DNA of 64,000 bases from Aquipseudomonas alcaligenes. GTDB taxonomy: Bacteria; Pseudomonadota; Gammaproteobacteria; Pseudomonadales; Pseudomonadaceae. The position numbers and the translations under genes are program-made. Of this stretch, positions 36,685-47,068 are shown piece by piece; the first letter of the stretch is position 1; each line of letters opens with the position of its first letter. Where the stretch lies: contig NZ_FTNW01000001.1 in assembly GCF_900156545.1 (NCBI RefSeq), forward strand, positions 310,001 to 374,000, given 5' to 3'. Under the pieces are notes generated by a model. That model saw only the letters and a program-made list of their open reading frames with translations. It did no database searches and was not told the origin of the DNA.

Positions 36685-36715
36685 GAAAAAGCCCCGCACG
36701 GGGCGGGGCTTTTTC
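36685..36715. terminator. Terminator of acnB (bidirectional form)
   Basis: AAAAAGCCCCG-CACGGGG-CGGGGCTTTTT: T-runs on both strands, 13 nt beyond the acnB stop. Confidence 0.9.
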
Positions 36716-36727
36716 ATTCGGCTAGGC

Positions 36728-39337
36728 TCAGGCCTGGATGACCGGGATCTTCGCGTTGGCCGCGGCTTCGCGGTACTCGGCGATCTGGTCGAAGCTCAGG
36801 TAGCGGTAGATGTCGGCAGCCATGCTGTCGATATCCTTCGCGTAGGCCATGTACTCCTCGACGGTCGGCAGCTTGCCGATGATCGACGAAACGGCGGCCA
36901 GCTCGGCCGAGGCCAGGAAGACGTCAGTGGCGTCGCCCAGGCGGTTCGGGAAGTTACGGGTGGAGGTGGAGACCACGGTGGCACCGGTCTGCACGCGCGC
37001 CTGGTTACCCATGCACAGCGAGCAACCCGGCATTTCCATGCGGGCGCCGGCCTTGCCGTAAATGCCGTAGTAGCCTTCCTCGGTCAGCTGGTGCTGGTCC
37101 ATCTTGGTCGGCGGAGCCAGCCACAGACGGGTCGGGATACCGCCCTTGACCTTGTCCAGCAGCTTGCCGGCAGCGCGGAAGTGACCGATGTTGGTCATGC
37201 ACGAACCGATGAACACTTCGTCGATCTTGCGGCCTTGCACGCTGGACAGCAGGCGGGCGTCGTCCGGATCGTTCGGGGCGCACAGGATCGGCTCCTTGAC
37301 GTCGGCCAGATCGATCTCGATCACGGCGGCGTACTCGGCGTCCTTGTCGGCTTCCAGCAGTTGCGGGTTGGCCAGCCAGGCTTCCATGGCCTGGGCGCGA
37401 CGCTCCAGGGTACGGGCATCGCCATAACCCTCGCCGATCATCCAGCGCAGCATGGTGATGTTGGACTTCAGGTACTCGGCGATGGCGCTTTCCGGCAGCT
37501 TGATGGTGCAACCGGCAGCGGAGCGCTCGGCGGAGGCGTCGGACAGCTCGAAAGCCTGCTCGACGGTCAGCTCGTTCAGACCTTCGATCTCGAGGATGCG
37601 GCCGGAGAAGATGTTCTTCTTGCCTTTCTTCTCGACGGTCAGCAGGCCGGCCTGGATGGCGTAGTAGGGGATGGCATGGACCAGGTCACGCAGGGTGATG
37701 CCCGGTTGCAGCTTGCCCTTGAAGCGCACCAGTACGGATTCCGGCATGTCCAGCGGCATCACGCCGGTGGCGGCGGCGAAGGCCACCAGGCCGGAACCGG
37801 CCGGGAAGGAGATACCCAGCGGGAAGCGGGTGTGCGAGTCACCACCGGTGCCGACGGTGTCCGGCAGCAGCATGCGGTTCAGCCAGCTGTGGATGATGCC
37901 GTCGCCCGGACGCAGGGACACGCCACCGCGGGTCATGATGAAGTCCGGCAGGGTGTGGTGGGTCTTGACGTCGATCGGCTTCGGATAGGCCGCGGTGTGG
38001 CAGAAGGACTGCATCACCAGGTCGGCGGAGAAGCCCAGGCAAGCCAGGTCCTTCAGCTCGTCGCGGGTCATCGGGCCGGTGGTGTCCTGGGAGCCGACGG
38101 TGGTCATCTTCGGTTCGCAGTAGGTGCCCGGACGCACGCCTTTGCCTTCCGGCAGACCGCAGGCGCGGCCAACCATCTTCTGGGCCAGGGTGAAACCCTT
38201 GCCGCTGTCGGCCGGGGATTCCGGCTTCTTGAACAGGGTGGACGGGGCCAGGCCCAGCTCGGCACGCGCCTTCTCGGTCAGGCCGCGGCCGACGATCAGC
38301 GGGATACGGCCGCCGGCGCGGACTTCGTCGAGCAGTACGTCGGTCTTCAGCTGGAAGCTGGTGACCAGTTCGTCGCTGCCGTTACGGCGCACTTCGCCCT
38401 TGATCGGGTACACGTCGATGACGTCGCCCATGGCCAGGTTGGTGCAGTCGAATTCGATCGGCAGGGCGCCGGCGTCTTCCATGGTGTTGTAGAAGATCGG
38501 GGCGATCTTGGTGCCGAAGCAGAAACCACCGGCGCGCTTGTTCGGCACGTAGGGGATGTCGTCACCGAAGAACCAAAGCACCGAGTTGGTGGCGGACTTA
38601 CGGGAGGAACCGGTACCGACCACGTCACCGACGTAGGCAACCGGGAAGCCTTTGGCTTTCAGCGCTTCCATCTGCTTGATCGGGCCGACGGAACCCGGCT
38701 GATCCGGGTTGATGCCGTCGCGGGCCATTTTCAGCATGGCCAGGGCGTGCAGCGGGATATCCGGGCGGGACCAGGCATCCGGCGCCGGCGACAGGTCGTC
38801 GGTGTTGGTTTCGCCGGTGACCTTGAATACGGTCAGGGTGACTTTTTCCGGTACGGCCGGACGCTTGGTGAACCACTCGCCGTCAGCCCAGGACTGCATC
38901 ACGGCCTTGGCGGCGGCGTTGCCCTTCTTGGCGCGCTCGGCGACGTCGTGGAAGGCGTCGAACATCAGCAGGGTGTGCTTGAGTTGCTCGGCGGCCACTT
39001 CGGCCAGCTCGGCGCTGTCCAGCAGCTCGACCATGGTGGCGATGTTGTAGCCGCCCTGCATGGTGCCCAGCAGTTCGACGGCACGCTTCTTGTCGATCAG
39101 CGGGGAGCTGGCTTCGCCCTTGGCCAGAGCGGAGAGGAAGCCGGCCTTGACGTAGGCGGCTTCGTCCACACCCGGCGGAACACGGTTGGTGATCAGGTCA
39201 ACGAGGAAGGCTTCTTCGCCAGCCGGCGGATTCTTCAGCAGCTCGACCAGGCCTGCAGTTTGCTCGGCGTTCAGCGGCTGAGGAACGATCCCCAGAGCGG
39301 CGCGCTCTTCTACGTGTTTGCGATAGGCTTCAAGCAC
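36728..39337 (-). CDS. acnB: Aconitate hydratase B
   Basis: 869 residues, exactly AcnB size. It starts from GTG ([16 protein letters not shown], the AcnB N-terminus) with GAGGG upstream. N-terminal HEAT-like domain, then swivel domain, then the catalytic part: [13 protein letters not shown] near residue 500, [15 protein letters not shown] near 710 and [11 protein letters not shown] near 770 provide the three [4Fe-4S] cysteines. Interconverts citrate and isocitrate; also converts 2-methylaconitate in some species. The 444-nt upstream region holds a palindromic element and its promoter. Confidence 0.95.
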   Translation of the reverse strand: MLEAYRKHVEERAALGIVPQPLNAEQTAGLVELLKNPPAGEEAFLVDLITNRVPPGVDEAAYVKAGFLSALAKGEASSPLIDKKRAVELLGTMQGGYNIATMVELLDSAELAEVAAEQLKHTLLMFDAFHDVAERAKKGNAAAKAVMQSWADGEWFTKRPAVPEKVTLTVFKVTGETNTDDLSPAPDAWSRPDIPLHALAMLKMARDGINPDQPGSVGPIKQMEALKAKGFPVAYVGDVVGTGSSRKSATNSVLWFFGDDIPYVPNKRAGGFCFGTKIAPIFYNTMEDAGALPIEFDCTNLAMGDVIDVYPIKGEVRRNGSDELVTSFQLKTDVLLDEVRAGGRIPLIVGRGLTEKARAELGLAPSTLFKKPESPADSGKGFTLAQKMVGRACGLPEGKGVRPGTYCEPKMTTVGSQDTTGPMTRDELKDLACLGFSADLVMQSFCHTAAYPKPIDVKTHHTLPDFIMTRGGVSLRPGDGIIHSWLNRMLLPDTVGTGGDSHTRFPLGISFPAGSGLVAFAAATGVMPLDMPESVLVRFKGKLQPGITLRDLVHAIPYYAIQAGLLTVEKKGKKNIFSGRILEIEGLNELTVEQAFELSDASAERSAAGCTIKLPESAIAEYLKSNITMLRWMIGEGYGDARTLERRAQAMEAWLANPQLLEADKDAEYAAVIEIDLADVKEPILCAPNDPDDARLLSSVQGRKIDEVFIGSCMTNIGHFRAAGKLLDKVKGGIPTRLWLAPPTKMDQHQLTEEGYYGIYGKAGARMEMPGCSLCMGNQARVQTGATVVSTSTRNFPNRLGDATDVFLASAELAAVSSIIGKLPTVEEYMAYAKDIDSMAADIYRYLSFDQIAEYREAAANAKIPVIQA

Positions 39338-39453
39338 AGTTATTACCCTCATCAGTGGTCGCGGCGGCCCGCAACGCTCATCCATAAAACCGTCGCACAT
39401 TGCGCCGCTGCGCTTTGTGAGCGCACTGGCCGACGTGTCGACAGCCTCATACT

Positions 39454-39575
39454 AGAAGCTGCTTTCAAAGTTTTACGCCGCAGGAGCGAAGGGGGATGAG
39501 GGCTGGCGCAGCCTTGCTGCGCCAACATCGTTCCTGGCGGATAACTGTGCTCGTGACGCTTTGAAAACAGCTTCT
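39454..39575. repeat. MITE-like palindromic element, 122 bp
   Basis: Terminal inverted repeats AGAAGCTGCTTTCAAAG (39454-39470) and CTTTGAAAACAGCTTCT (39559-39575) differ at one position. A perfect inner hairpin TGGCGCAGC-CTT-GCTGCGCCA lies at 39504-39524. No coding capacity. No clear target duplication could be read. It lies between acnB and the DUF1289 gene; the rest of that 444-nt gap shows no gene. Confidence 0.7.
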
Positions 39576-39781
39576 GACGGACATCGATGCCTAAAAAGGC
39601 GGTCCGATTCTACTGGAACGGGACGCCAAAGTTAAGCGCAAACCCTGATCCAATCGGGCTCTAAGGCTACTGCCTGTCGTTTGTCTGGCAAGTCGACAAA
39701 GGTCTGGTTGGTCATGGTGACCCTCCGGGGTGGACTCGCTATCATGGGCCGCCCGTTTCATCGCGTATCTACCTGCAGCAC

Positions 39782-40258
39782 ATGTCCAGTCAGCGCATCA
39801 AGACGCCTTGCGTCGGCCTCTGCTCCACCGTCTACGGCGACCTGGTGTGTCGCGGCTGCAAGCGTTTCCACCACGAAGTGGTGAACTGGAATGCCTACAG
39901 CGACGAGGAGAAGCGCGCCGTGTGGCGGCGCCTGGAGGTGCTGCTGGTGCAGGTGATGCAGGGCAAGGTCGAGGTGTTCGATCCGCTGCGCCTGCGCGCC
40001 CAACTGGAGCAGCGCCAGGTGCGCTTCGTGCCCGAGCAGTCGGAATACTGCTGGGCCTATCAGCTGATTGCCCGCGCCTCGAGGCTGATCAGTCGCCTGG
40101 ATGCCTATGGCCTGGCGCTGCTGCCGGAGTTTCGCGACTGGCCGCTGCCGGAGCTGCGCGAAGCCATCGATCGCGAGTTCTTCCTGCTCTCCGAGGCTCA
40201 TTACGAGCGCTACATCGCGCCGCGCTTCCTGCGCGAGGGCATGGAAGTCCGAGTCTGA
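39782..40258 (+). CDS. DUF1289 domain protein
   Basis: 158 residues starting MSSQRIKTPCVGLCSTVYGD. The N-terminal ~50 residues carry the DUF1289 cysteine pattern CVGLC...CRGCKRFHHEVVNW, likely a metal or Fe-S site; an uncharacterised helical domain follows. Function unknown. Convergent with the stress-protein gene; they share a bidirectional terminator. Confidence 0.85.
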   Translation: MSSQRIKTPCVGLCSTVYGDLVCRGCKRFHHEVVNWNAYSDEEKRAVWRRLEVLLVQVMQGKVEVFDPLRLRAQLEQRQVRFVPEQSEYCWAYQLIARASRLISRLDAYGLALLPEFRDWPLPELREAIDREFFLLSEAHYERYIAPRFLREGMEVRV

Positions 40259-40270
40259 CCTGGCACCATG

Positions 40271-40297
40271 AAAAAAGCCGCCCGAGGGCGGCTTTTT
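40271..40297. terminator. Bidirectional terminator (DUF1289 / Usp)
   Basis: AAAAAAGCCGCCC-GA-GGGCGGCTTTTT between convergent stops. Confidence 0.93.
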
Positions 40298-40309
40298 CGT
40301 GTGGGCGAC

Positions 40310-41173
40310 TCAGCGCTGGGCGACCAGCTCCTCGAGGTGGGCGATGATCTCGTCCGGCTTGAGCACCAGCACGTCGCTTTCCAGGGCGTCCAGCACCACC
40401 TCCGCGGTATTGCCGATCAAAGCGCCGGACAGGCCGGTGCGCGCCACGGTGCCGACCACGGTGACCACCGCGGACAGCTTCTGCGCGGTATAGGGGATCA
40501 GTACATCGGCTGGGCCTTCCTCCACATGCAGGCGCTCGTCGCTCACGTCGTATTCGGCCTGGAAGGCCTTGCACTGTGCACGGTAGCGCGCCTCGATGGT
40601 TTCCTTGAGCTGGAAGGTCGGGTCGGCTGCGGACAACATGGGCGAGGGGTGTGCGCTGATCACGTGCAGGGTGCCCTTGGCCAGGTTGGCAATGTCGTAG
40701 CCGTGGCTGACGATGCCCGAATGCAGGGTGCGGTGCTCGGCATCGCTGTTGCCGACATCGACCGCCGCCAGGATCACGCCGCCGGTCCAGGGATTGTCGG
40801 TCTTGACCATCAGCACCGGGCCCGGGCAGTAGCGCAGCAGCTTCCAGTCCTCGGGGGTGAGCAGGGCCTTCTTCAGCGGGTTGTCCGGTACGTGCTGCTT
40901 GACCACCAGGCCACAGCCCTCGGCCTGCTGCACGGAGATGATGGTCTGGTACAGGCCTTCGTGCCACGCCTGCTGGATGCTGACGCTGAAACCTTCCTCC
41001 TGCAGTGCGGCCTGTTGCTGCGCGAGGTAGTCGGCGTGATCGCCTTTCTTGTCGCAGACCAGCAGGTGCAGATGCGACTGGGTCACTCCGGCGATCAGCT
41101 TGGCGCGTTTGAGCGCCAGACCCTCGGGGTGCTGGGGGTCCATCACCACCAGAATGCTGCGTATGGCTTGCAT
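40310..41173 (-). CDS. Universal stress protein, tandem Usp domains
   Basis: 287 residues containing two Usp folds. Domain 1: SILVVMDPQHPEGLALKRA to ~YCPGPVLMVKT (5-128). Domain 2: GVILAAVDVGN to the end, with VTVVGTVARTGLSGALIGNTAE near 245, the G-x2-G-x9-G(S/T) ATP-type loop. Tandem-domain UspE-like proteins support anaerobic and stationary-phase survival in pseudomonads. Own promoter; convergent with DUF1289 gene. Confidence 0.88.
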   Translation of the reverse strand: MQAIRSILVVMDPQHPEGLALKRAKLIAGVTQSHLHLLVCDKKGDHADYLAQQQAALQEEGFSVSIQQAWHEGLYQTIISVQQAEGCGLVVKQHVPDNPLKKALLTPEDWKLLRYCPGPVLMVKTDNPWTGGVILAAVDVGNSDAEHRTLHSGIVSHGYDIANLAKGTLHVISAHPSPMLSAADPTFQLKETIEARYRAQCKAFQAEYDVSDERLHVEEGPADVLIPYTAQKLSAVVTVVGTVARTGLSGALIGNTAEVVLDALESDVLVLKPDEIIAHLEELVAQR

Positions 41174-41323
41174 GAGCGTCTCCCTGTGCTTGAGGTGCTT
41201 GAATGCAGCCCACTATAGAGGCGGCCGCTGGCGGCGTCTTGACCTGCATCACGGCATCGCTGGCCCCGCGCGCCTTCATCCGTATAATGGCGCGCCTCGT
41301 TACTGCCTGCCAACATTCGCGCC

Positions 41324-41932
41324 GTGAATACCGAACTCAGCATCCATGACTTTCTTGCCTGCCCGACGCCTGCTGCCTGGGTCGAGGCGGCCCTGGCCGA
41401 TCAGCAGACGCTGTTGATCGATCACAAGAACAACGAGTTCAAGGCGGCCTCCACGGCCATGGCGCTGATCGCCAAGTACAACCAGGCGCTCGATCTGGTC
41501 AATTTCATGTCGCGTCTGGCGCGCGAGGAGCTGGTGCACCACGAGCAGGTGCTGCGCATCATGAAGAAGCGCCGCATCGAGCCGCGCCCGGTGTCCGCTT
41601 CGCGTTATGCCTCCGGGCTGCGCAAGCAGGTGCGTAACCATGAGCCGCAGAAACTGGTCGATACCCTGGTAGTGGGCGCCTTCATCGAGGCGCGCAGCTG
41701 TGAGCGTTTCGAGGCGCTGGTGCCGCACCTGGACGAGGAACTGGGCAAGTTCTACGGCGGCTTGCTCAAGTCGGAGGCTCGCCATTTCCAGGGCTATCTC
41801 AAGCTGGCCTATCAGTACGGCGAGGCGAGTGATGTCGAGCGCACCGTCGAGCGCGTGCGTGCCACCGAGCGTGAGCTGATCGAGTCGCCGGATCAGGAGT
41901 TCCGTTTCCACAGCGGTGTGCCACAGGGTTGA
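41324..41932 (+). CDS. miaE: tRNA-(ms2io6A)-hydroxylase
   Basis: 202 residues from a GTG start (MNTELSIHDFLACPTP). A ferritin-like diiron enzyme: ligands fall in NNEFKAASTAM, REELVHHEQV, FIEARSCERF and KSEARHFQGY, giving two EXXH-type helices plus additional Glu. It hydroxylates the isopentenyl side chain of ms2i6A at position 37 of tRNA using O2. Convergent with bfd, shared terminator. Confidence 0.9.
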   Translation: MNTELSIHDFLACPTPAAWVEAALADQQTLLIDHKNNEFKAASTAMALIAKYNQALDLVNFMSRLAREELVHHEQVLRIMKKRRIEPRPVSASRYASGLRKQVRNHEPQKLVDTLVVGAFIEARSCERFEALVPHLDEELGKFYGGLLKSEARHFQGYLKLAYQYGEASDVERTVERVRATERELIESPDQEFRFHSGVPQG

Positions 41933-41950
41933 GGTTTTCCTGCGGGCATG

Positions 41951-41977
41951 AAAAAGCCGGACCTGGGTCCGGCTTTT
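41951..41977. terminator. Bidirectional terminator (miaE / bfd)
   Basis: AAAAAGCCGGACC-TG-GGTCCGGCTTTTTT between convergent genes. Confidence 0.93.
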
Positions 41978-41989
41978 TTGTGTTCGGGG

Positions 41990-42208
41990 TCAGGCGGCGA
42001 CGAAGCTTGCCTGGCAGGCGAGGGCGCTCTGGCTGCTCTGCAGTTCGCCGAGGGTATCGCGCACCACCTGCTTGGCAAGGCAGGCACACTTGCCGCACTG
42101 GGTGCCCACGCCGAGGCTGTCGCGCACGTCACGATAGCTGCAGCAGCCTTCGTAGATGGCTTCGCGGATTTGGCCGTCTGTCACACCGTGGCACAGGCAA
42201 ACGTACAT
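41990..42208 (-). CDS. bfd: Bacterioferritin-associated ferredoxin
   Basis: 72 residues starting MYVCLCHGVTDGQIREAIYE. The [2Fe-2S] ligands are CLC near residues 4-6 and CGKC near 38-41, spaced as in Bfd. Bfd reduces the bacterioferritin core to mobilise iron. bfrB, its usual neighbour, is not adjacent here. A strong promoter with an embedded Fur-type box lies upstream. Confidence 0.93.
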   Translation of the reverse strand: MYVCLCHGVTDGQIREAIYEGCCSYRDVRDSLGVGTQCGKCACLAKQVVRDTLGELQSSQSALACQASFVAA

Positions 42209-42245
42209 GCTGCAGGCTCTATCGAGTAGGGTTACTGTTAGCAGG

Positions 42246-42274
42246 ATACTAATGCTAATGAGAATGCTTGTCAA
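42246..42274 (-). promoter_or_regulatory. bfd promoter with Fur-type box in the spacer
   Basis: On the minus strand: -35 TTGACA (42274-42269), 17-nt spacer, -10 TAGTAT (42251-42246). The spacer overlaps GCTAATGAGAATGCTTGTC (42254-42272, plus strand), which matches 13 of 19 positions of the Fur consensus. Iron-starvation induction of bfd is therefore expected. Confidence 0.82.
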
Positions 42275-42347
42275 AGATTGGCGGATTAATTTCACAGCTG
42301 CGTAAATTTCCCTTTGGGCCGCGCAGTTCTCTCTATTGCATGGGCAC

Positions 42348-42371
42348 AAAAAACCCGGCCTGGGCCGGGTT
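42348..42371 (-). terminator. Terminator of the pyrC-rnt operon
   Basis: ACCCGGCC-TG-GGCCGGGT stem followed on the minus strand by TTTTTTG. Confidence 0.9.
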
Positions 42372-42392
42372 CTTCATTGCGGGGCAGGGTGC

Positions 42393-43067
42393 TTAGTGGT
42401 CGAAGTCGTCCCAGCCGCCCATTTCCTTCCAGCGGTTGACGATGCCGCAGAACAGCTCGGCGGTTTTCTCGGTGTCATAGCGCGCGGAGTGCGCTTCCTT
42501 GCCGTCGAAATCGATGCCGGCCGCCTGGCAGGCCTTGGCCAGTACGGTCTGGCCGTAGGCGAGGCCGGCCAGGGTGGCGGTGTCGAAGCTGGAGAAGGGG
42601 TGGAAGGGGTTGCGCTTGATGTCGCAACGGGCCACCGCGGCATTCAGGAAGCCGAGGTCGAAGCTGCTGTTGTGGCCGACCAGGATGGCGCGCTTGCAGC
42701 CGTTGGCCTTGATCGACTTGCGCAGGCCGCGGAAGATCTCGGTCAGCGCCTGCTCCTCGCTCACCGCCTGGCGCAGCGGGTGATCCAGCTTGATGCCGGT
42801 GAACTCCAGCGCCGCCTGTTCGATATTGGCGCCCTCGAAGGGCTCGACGCGGAAGAAGTGCGTGTGGTCCGGATAGAGGAAGCCGCCTTCGTCCATGGCG
42901 ATGGTGGTCGCGGCGATCTCCAGCAGTGCGTCGGTTGCGGCGTTGAAACCGCCGGTCTCGACATCCACCACCACCGGCAGGTAGCCGCGGAAACGCGCGG
43001 CCATCGGGTGGCGCGGGCCGGACGGCAGGCTGCCGTCGAGTTCGTCGTCGAAATGTTCCTCGCTCAT
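42393..43067 (-). CDS. rnt: Ribonuclease T
   Basis: 224 residues, DEDDh exonuclease. Exo [21 protein letters not shown] near residue 33, Exo [17 protein letters not shown] near 130, Exo [16 protein letters not shown] near 195. It trims tRNA and other stable-RNA 3' ends. Its ATG overlaps the pyrC stop by 4 nt (ATGA), so translation is coupled. Confidence 0.94.
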   Translation of the reverse strand: MSEEHFDDELDGSLPSGPRHPMAARFRGYLPVVVDVETGGFNAATDALLEIAATTIAMDEGGFLYPDHTHFFRVEPFEGANIEQAALEFTGIKLDHPLRQAVSEEQALTEIFRGLRKSIKANGCKRAILVGHNSSFDLGFLNAAVARCDIKRNPFHPFSSFDTATLAGLAYGQTVLAKACQAAGIDFDGKEAHSARYDTEKTAELFCGIVNRWKEMGGWDDFDH

Positions 43068-44110
43068 GCCTGGCCCTCCTGCAGGCGCCAGCGCAGCTTC
43101 TCACCGGCGCGCAGGGGGATCACGACCTGCTCGCCCAGCGGCAGCTCGGTCGGGCCGACCCAGTCCTCGCGGACCAGGGTGATACGGTCGGTATTGCGCG
43201 GCAGGCCGTAGAAGTCCGGGCCATGGCAGCTGGCGAAGCCTTCCAGCTTGTCCAGCGCGTTGCGCTGCTCGAAGGCTTCGGCGTACAGCTCGATGGCAGC
43301 ATGCGCGGTATAGCAGCCGGCGCAGCCGCAGGCGGCTTCCTTGGCATGCTTGGCGTGCGGTGCCGAGTCGGTGCCGAGGAAGAACTTCGGATTGCCGCTG
43401 GTGGCAGCATCCAGCAGGGCATCCTGGTGGGTGTTGCGCTTGAGGATCGGCAGGCAGTAGAAGTGCGGGCGAATGCCGCCGACCAGCATGTGGTTGCGGT
43501 TGTACAGCAGATGGTGGGCGGTGATGGTGGCGCCGACGTTGGCGGGCGCGGCCTTGACGAAGGCAGCGGCGTCGCCGGTGGTGATGTGCTCGAACACCAC
43601 CTTCAGGGTCGGGAAGCGCTCGACCACGCGGGTCAGGTGCTCATCGATGAAGCGCTTTTCGCGGTCGAACACGTCGACTTCGGCGCGAGTCACCTCGCCA
43701 TGCACCAGCAGCGGCAGGCCGACCTCGGCCATGGCTTCCAGCACAGGGAAGATGTTGTCGATGCTGGTCACGCCGGAGTCGGAGTTGGTGGTGGCGCCGG
43801 CCGGGTAGAGCTTGGCGGCATGCACGAAGCCGCTGGCCTTGGCCGCGCGCACATCGTCGGTCGAGGTCTTGTCGGTGAGGTAGAGCACCATCAGCGGCTC
43901 GAAGCGGCTGCCGGCCGGGCGAGCAGCCAGGATGCGGGCACGATAGGCATCGGCCTCGTCGGCGGTACGCACCGGCGGCACCAGGTTGGGCATGATGATG
44001 GCGCGGGCGAAGGTCCGCGCGACGTCGCGGACGGTGTGCTGCAGGGCGGCGCCATCGCGCAGGTGGATGTGCCAGTCGTCTGGGCGCAGCAGGGTAAGGC
44101 GGTCGGACAT
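43064..44110 (-). CDS. pyrC: Dihydroorotase
   Basis: 348 residues, class II dihydroorotase. Zn ligands [11 protein letters not shown] near residue 12; the carboxylated lysine is in [19 protein letters not shown] near 95; EH in [12 protein letters not shown] near 170; the late Asp in [16 protein letters not shown] near 245. Cyclises carbamoyl aspartate in pyrimidine synthesis. Operon with rnt. Confidence 0.95.
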   Translation of the reverse strand: MSDRLTLLRPDDWHIHLRDGAALQHTVRDVARTFARAIIMPNLVPPVRTADEADAYRARILAARPAGSRFEPLMVLYLTDKTSTDDVRAAKASGFVHAAKLYPAGATTNSDSGVTSIDNIFPVLEAMAEVGLPLLVHGEVTRAEVDVFDREKRFIDEHLTRVVERFPTLKVVFEHITTGDAAAFVKAAPANVGATITAHHLLYNRNHMLVGGIRPHFYCLPILKRNTHQDALLDAATSGNPKFFLGTDSAPHAKHAKEAACGCAGCYTAHAAIELYAEAFEQRNALDKLEGFASCHGPDFYGLPRNTDRITLVREDWVGPTELPLGEQVVIPLRAGEKLRWRLQEGQA

Positions 44111-44251
44111 GGGAGTTCCCGGCAGGTGAAACGTGGGGCGAATGCTACCAGTTTTGCCAGTGGCCCTGCTGTCGTTTCGTTGTGCCTATCAAGTTTGTTC
44201 CGGCGCCGCCGATATGGGCTGTGATAGCCGTTTCTCCCGACGGAGCCGACT

Positions 44252-45211
44252 TTGCGCCGATCCCCTGCCTTCCTGTTCAGCCTGCTCGCCTGCCTGCCCT
44301 GGTGCATGCCGGCCGCGGCCATCACTTTCCAGACGCGCATGGAGAAAGTGGAGTGGAAGGTTGAGGGCGATCAGTTCGAGTGTCGTCTCAGTCAACCCAT
44401 CGCCGATTTCGGCAGCGGTGAGTTCGTGCGCCGCGCCGGCGAGCAGGCGACTTTCCGCCTCACGGTGCGCGAACGCTGGATGGGGGCGGGCTCGGCAACC
44501 CTCCTGGCGGCTGCCGCACCCTGGCAGCCGGGCCGCGGTGACATCAACCTGGGGGCGCTGGCGGTTGGCAGCGGCCAGGTACCGTTCAACAGCAACCAGG
44601 AGCAGGCCGGGCGCCTGCTTTCCGGCCTGATGGAGGGGCGCAGTCCGCTGGTGCGCCACCGCACCCTGCATGGGGGCGATAGCCTGGAGGTGCGTCTGCT
44701 GCCGATCCGCTTCAACAAGGCTTATAACGACTACCTCAAGTGCACGGCGGGTCTGCTGCCGGTGAATTTCGACCAGATCCGCCAGACTCAGCTGGGCTTC
44801 CCGAACGGCACGCAGCTGGAGCCGCTGGCCCAGGCCAAGCTCGACATCATTCTCGATTTCATCAAGGCCGACCCCAGCGTCAATCGCTTCCAGCTAGACG
44901 GCCACTCCGACAGCAGTGGCAATCGTCTGACCAATCGCGATAACTCCAGGCGCCGCGCCCTGGCGGTGGAGGAGTACCTGAGGTCCAGAGGGATTCCTGC
45001 CGAGCAGATCGTCGTGCGCTTCCATGGCGAACGCTATCCCTTGGTGAAAAACAGCAGTGAGGCCAACCGCGCGCAGAACCGCCGCGTAACCCTGACGCTG
45101 TCACGCGAGCCAGTCGTGACGCCTGAGCCGGCCCCCGCTGCGCCTGCGCCCGAAGCTGCACCGGCCGCCAGTGAGCCTGCTCCCACGGCGGCCCCGGCCG
45201 CGAAATCCTGA
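44252..45211 (+). CDS. motY: Sodium-type flagellar/T-ring-like protein MotY (OmpA family)
   Basis: 319 residues from a TTG start with CGGAG 6 nt upstream. Signal peptide to about AAA-ITF (residue 24). MotY-type N-domain TFQTRMEKVEWKVEGDQFEC, then a C-terminal OmpA peptidoglycan-binding domain FQLDGHSDSSGNRLTNRDNS then RRRALAVEEYLRSRGI. A Pro/Ala-rich tail ends it. MotY associates with the flagellar stator; motY next to pyrC matches P. aeruginosa gene order. Confidence 0.88.
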   Translation: MRRSPAFLFSLLACLPWCMPAAAITFQTRMEKVEWKVEGDQFECRLSQPIADFGSGEFVRRAGEQATFRLTVRERWMGAGSATLLAAAAPWQPGRGDINLGALAVGSGQVPFNSNQEQAGRLLSGLMEGRSPLVRHRTLHGGDSLEVRLLPIRFNKAYNDYLKCTAGLLPVNFDQIRQTQLGFPNGTQLEPLAQAKLDIILDFIKADPSVNRFQLDGHSDSSGNRLTNRDNSRRRALAVEEYLRSRGIPAEQIVVRFHGERYPLVKNSSEANRAQNRRVTLTLSREPVVTPEPAPAAPAPEAAPAASEPAPTAAPAAKS

Positions 45212-45329
45212 CGTCGCGCCGGTAAATTAATCTGTCGCTTTGTCGCTAGAGTCTGTCGCGCCCCTGTAAATCATTCCACACGGCCGGTAGAATCCCCGGT
45301 TTTCCGTACAACCCGTGGAGTTGATTGGC

Positions 45330-46547
45330 ATGGCGGACGTTAAGAAGGTAGTTCTGGCCTATTCCGGTGGCCTGGATACCTCGGTGATCCTCAAGTGGCT
45401 GCAAGACACCTATAACTGCGAAGTGGTGACCTTCACCGCCGACCTCGGCCAGGGCGAAGAGGTCGAGCCGGCCCGTGCCAAGGCCCAGGCCATGGGCGTC
45501 AAGGAAATCTACATCGACGACCTGCGCGAAGAGTTCGTCCGCGACTTCGTCTACCCGATGTTCCGCGCCAACACCATCTACGAAGGCGAGTACCTGCTGG
45601 GTACCTCCATCGCCCGTCCGCTGATCGCCAAGCGCCTGATCGAGATCGCCAACGAGACCGGCGCCGACGCCATCTCCCACGGCGCCACCGGCAAGGGCAA
45701 CGATCAGGTGCGTTTCGAGCTGGGCGCCTATGCGCTGAAGCCGGGCGTGAAAGTTATCGCTCCCTGGCGTGAGTGGGACCTGCTGTCCCGCGAGAAGCTG
45801 ATGGACTACGCCGAGAAGCATGCCATTCCGATCGAGCGCCACGGCAAGAAGAAGTCGCCGTACTCCATGGACGCCAACCTGCTGCACATCTCCTATGAAG
45901 GTGGCGTGCTGGAAGACACCTGGACCGAGCACGAAGAAGACATGTGGAAGTGGACCGTCTCCCCGGAGAAGGCCCCGGACGCCCCGACCTACATCGAGCT
46001 GACCTACCGCAAGGGTGACATCGTCGCCATCGACGGTAAGGACATGACCCCGGCCCAGGTGCTGGCCGAGCTGAACCGCATCGGCGGTGCCAACGGTATC
46101 GGTCGCCTCGACATCGTCGAGAACCGCTACGTCGGCATGAAGTCGCGCGGCTGCTACGAGACCCCCGGCGGCACCATCATGCTGCGCGCCCACCGAGCCA
46201 TCGAGTCGATCACCCTGGACCGCGAAGTGGCCCACCTGAAAGACGAGCTGATGCCCAAGTACGCCAGCCTGATCTACACCGGCTACTGGTGGAGCCCGGA
46301 GCGTCTGATGCTGCAGCAGATGATCGACGCCTCGCAGACCAACGTGAACGGTGTGGTGCGCCTGAAACTGTACAAGGGCAACGTCATCGTGGTTGGCCGC
46401 AAGTCCGACGACTCGCTGTTCGACGCCAACATCGCGACCTTCGAGGAAGACGGCGGCGCCTACAACCAGGCGGACGCGGCCGGCTTCATCAAGCTCAACG
46501 CGCTGCGCATGCGCATCGCCGCCGGCAAGGGCCGCAAGCTGTTCTGA
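45330..46547 (+). CDS. argG: Argininosuccinate synthase
   Basis: 405 residues. ATP-binding PP-loop [17 protein letters not shown] at the start, [15 protein letters not shown] near 40, [16 protein letters not shown] near 115, and [15 protein letters not shown] near 268. Joins citrulline and aspartate in arginine synthesis. ATG at 45330 is the universal [14 protein letters not shown] start, 9 nt after GTGGAG. A terminator follows. Confidence 0.96.
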   Translation: MADVKKVVLAYSGGLDTSVILKWLQDTYNCEVVTFTADLGQGEEVEPARAKAQAMGVKEIYIDDLREEFVRDFVYPMFRANTIYEGEYLLGTSIARPLIAKRLIEIANETGADAISHGATGKGNDQVRFELGAYALKPGVKVIAPWREWDLLSREKLMDYAEKHAIPIERHGKKKSPYSMDANLLHISYEGGVLEDTWTEHEEDMWKWTVSPEKAPDAPTYIELTYRKGDIVAIDGKDMTPAQVLAELNRIGGANGIGRLDIVENRYVGMKSRGCYETPGGTIMLRAHRAIESITLDREVAHLKDELMPKYASLIYTGYWWSPERLMLQQMIDASQTNVNGVVRLKLYKGNVIVVGRKSDDSLFDANIATFEEDGGAYNQADAAGFIKLNALRMRIAAGKGRKLF

Positions 46548-46570
46548 TAAGCTGAACGCCCGTGCCAGAC

Positions 46571-46600
46571 GAACCCCGGCCACGAGCCGGGGTTCTGTTT
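46571..46600 (+). terminator. Terminator after argG
   Basis: GAACCCCGGC-CACGA-GCCGGGGTTC followed by TGTTTTC. Confidence 0.85.
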
Positions 46601-46619
46601 TCTAGAAGAGGAAAACCTG

Positions 46620-47012
46620 ATGAGACTGCTGCATACCATGCTGCGCGTCGGTGATATGGATCGTTCCATCGCCTTCTACACCGAAGTGCTGGGCATGACC
46701 TTGCTGCGCCGCAAGGACTACCCGGACGGCCAGTTCACCCTGGCGTTCGTCGGCTACGGCAACGAGGCCGAGAACAGCGTGATCGAGCTGACCTACAACT
46801 GGGGCGTGGATCAGTACGAGCTGGGCACCGGTTACGGTCACATCGCCCTGGAAGTGGAAGACGTCTACAAGGCTTGCGAGGACATCCGCTCGCGTGGCGG
46901 CAAGATCACCCGCGAGCCGGGCCCGATGAAGCATGGCAGTAGCATTCTGGCCTTCGTCGAGGATCCGGACGGCTACAAGATCGAGCTGCTGTCGCCCTCG
47001 CGCAACGACTGA
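46620..47012 (+). CDS. gloA: Lactoylglutathione lyase (glyoxalase I)
   Basis: 130 residues, GloA size. Metal ligands follow the four-point pattern: His in [10 protein letters not shown] (residue 5), Glu in [10 protein letters not shown], His in [11 protein letters not shown] and Glu in [12 protein letters not shown]. Detoxifies methylglyoxal-glutathione hemithioacetal. The short Ni-type form by length. Own terminator. Confidence 0.95.
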   Translation: MRLLHTMLRVGDMDRSIAFYTEVLGMTLLRRKDYPDGQFTLAFVGYGNEAENSVIELTYNWGVDQYELGTGYGHIALEVEDVYKACEDIRSRGGKITREPGPMKHGSSILAFVEDPDGYKIELLSPSRND

Positions 47013-47029
47013 GATCGCGGACTGCAACG

Positions 47030-47057
47030 AAAAAGCCCCGCATCGCGGGGCTTTTTT
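47030..47057. terminator. Bidirectional terminator after gloA
   Basis: AAAAAGCCCCGC-AT-CGCGGGGCTTTTTT; also ends the convergent 60-residue gene. Confidence 0.93.
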
Positions 47058-47068
47058 CTGTTCGGCTT

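Noticed and set aside
36629..39499. A 956-codon frame antisense to acnB
   Set aside because: acnB with its Fe-S cysteines is unambiguous; antisense product has no recognisable features.
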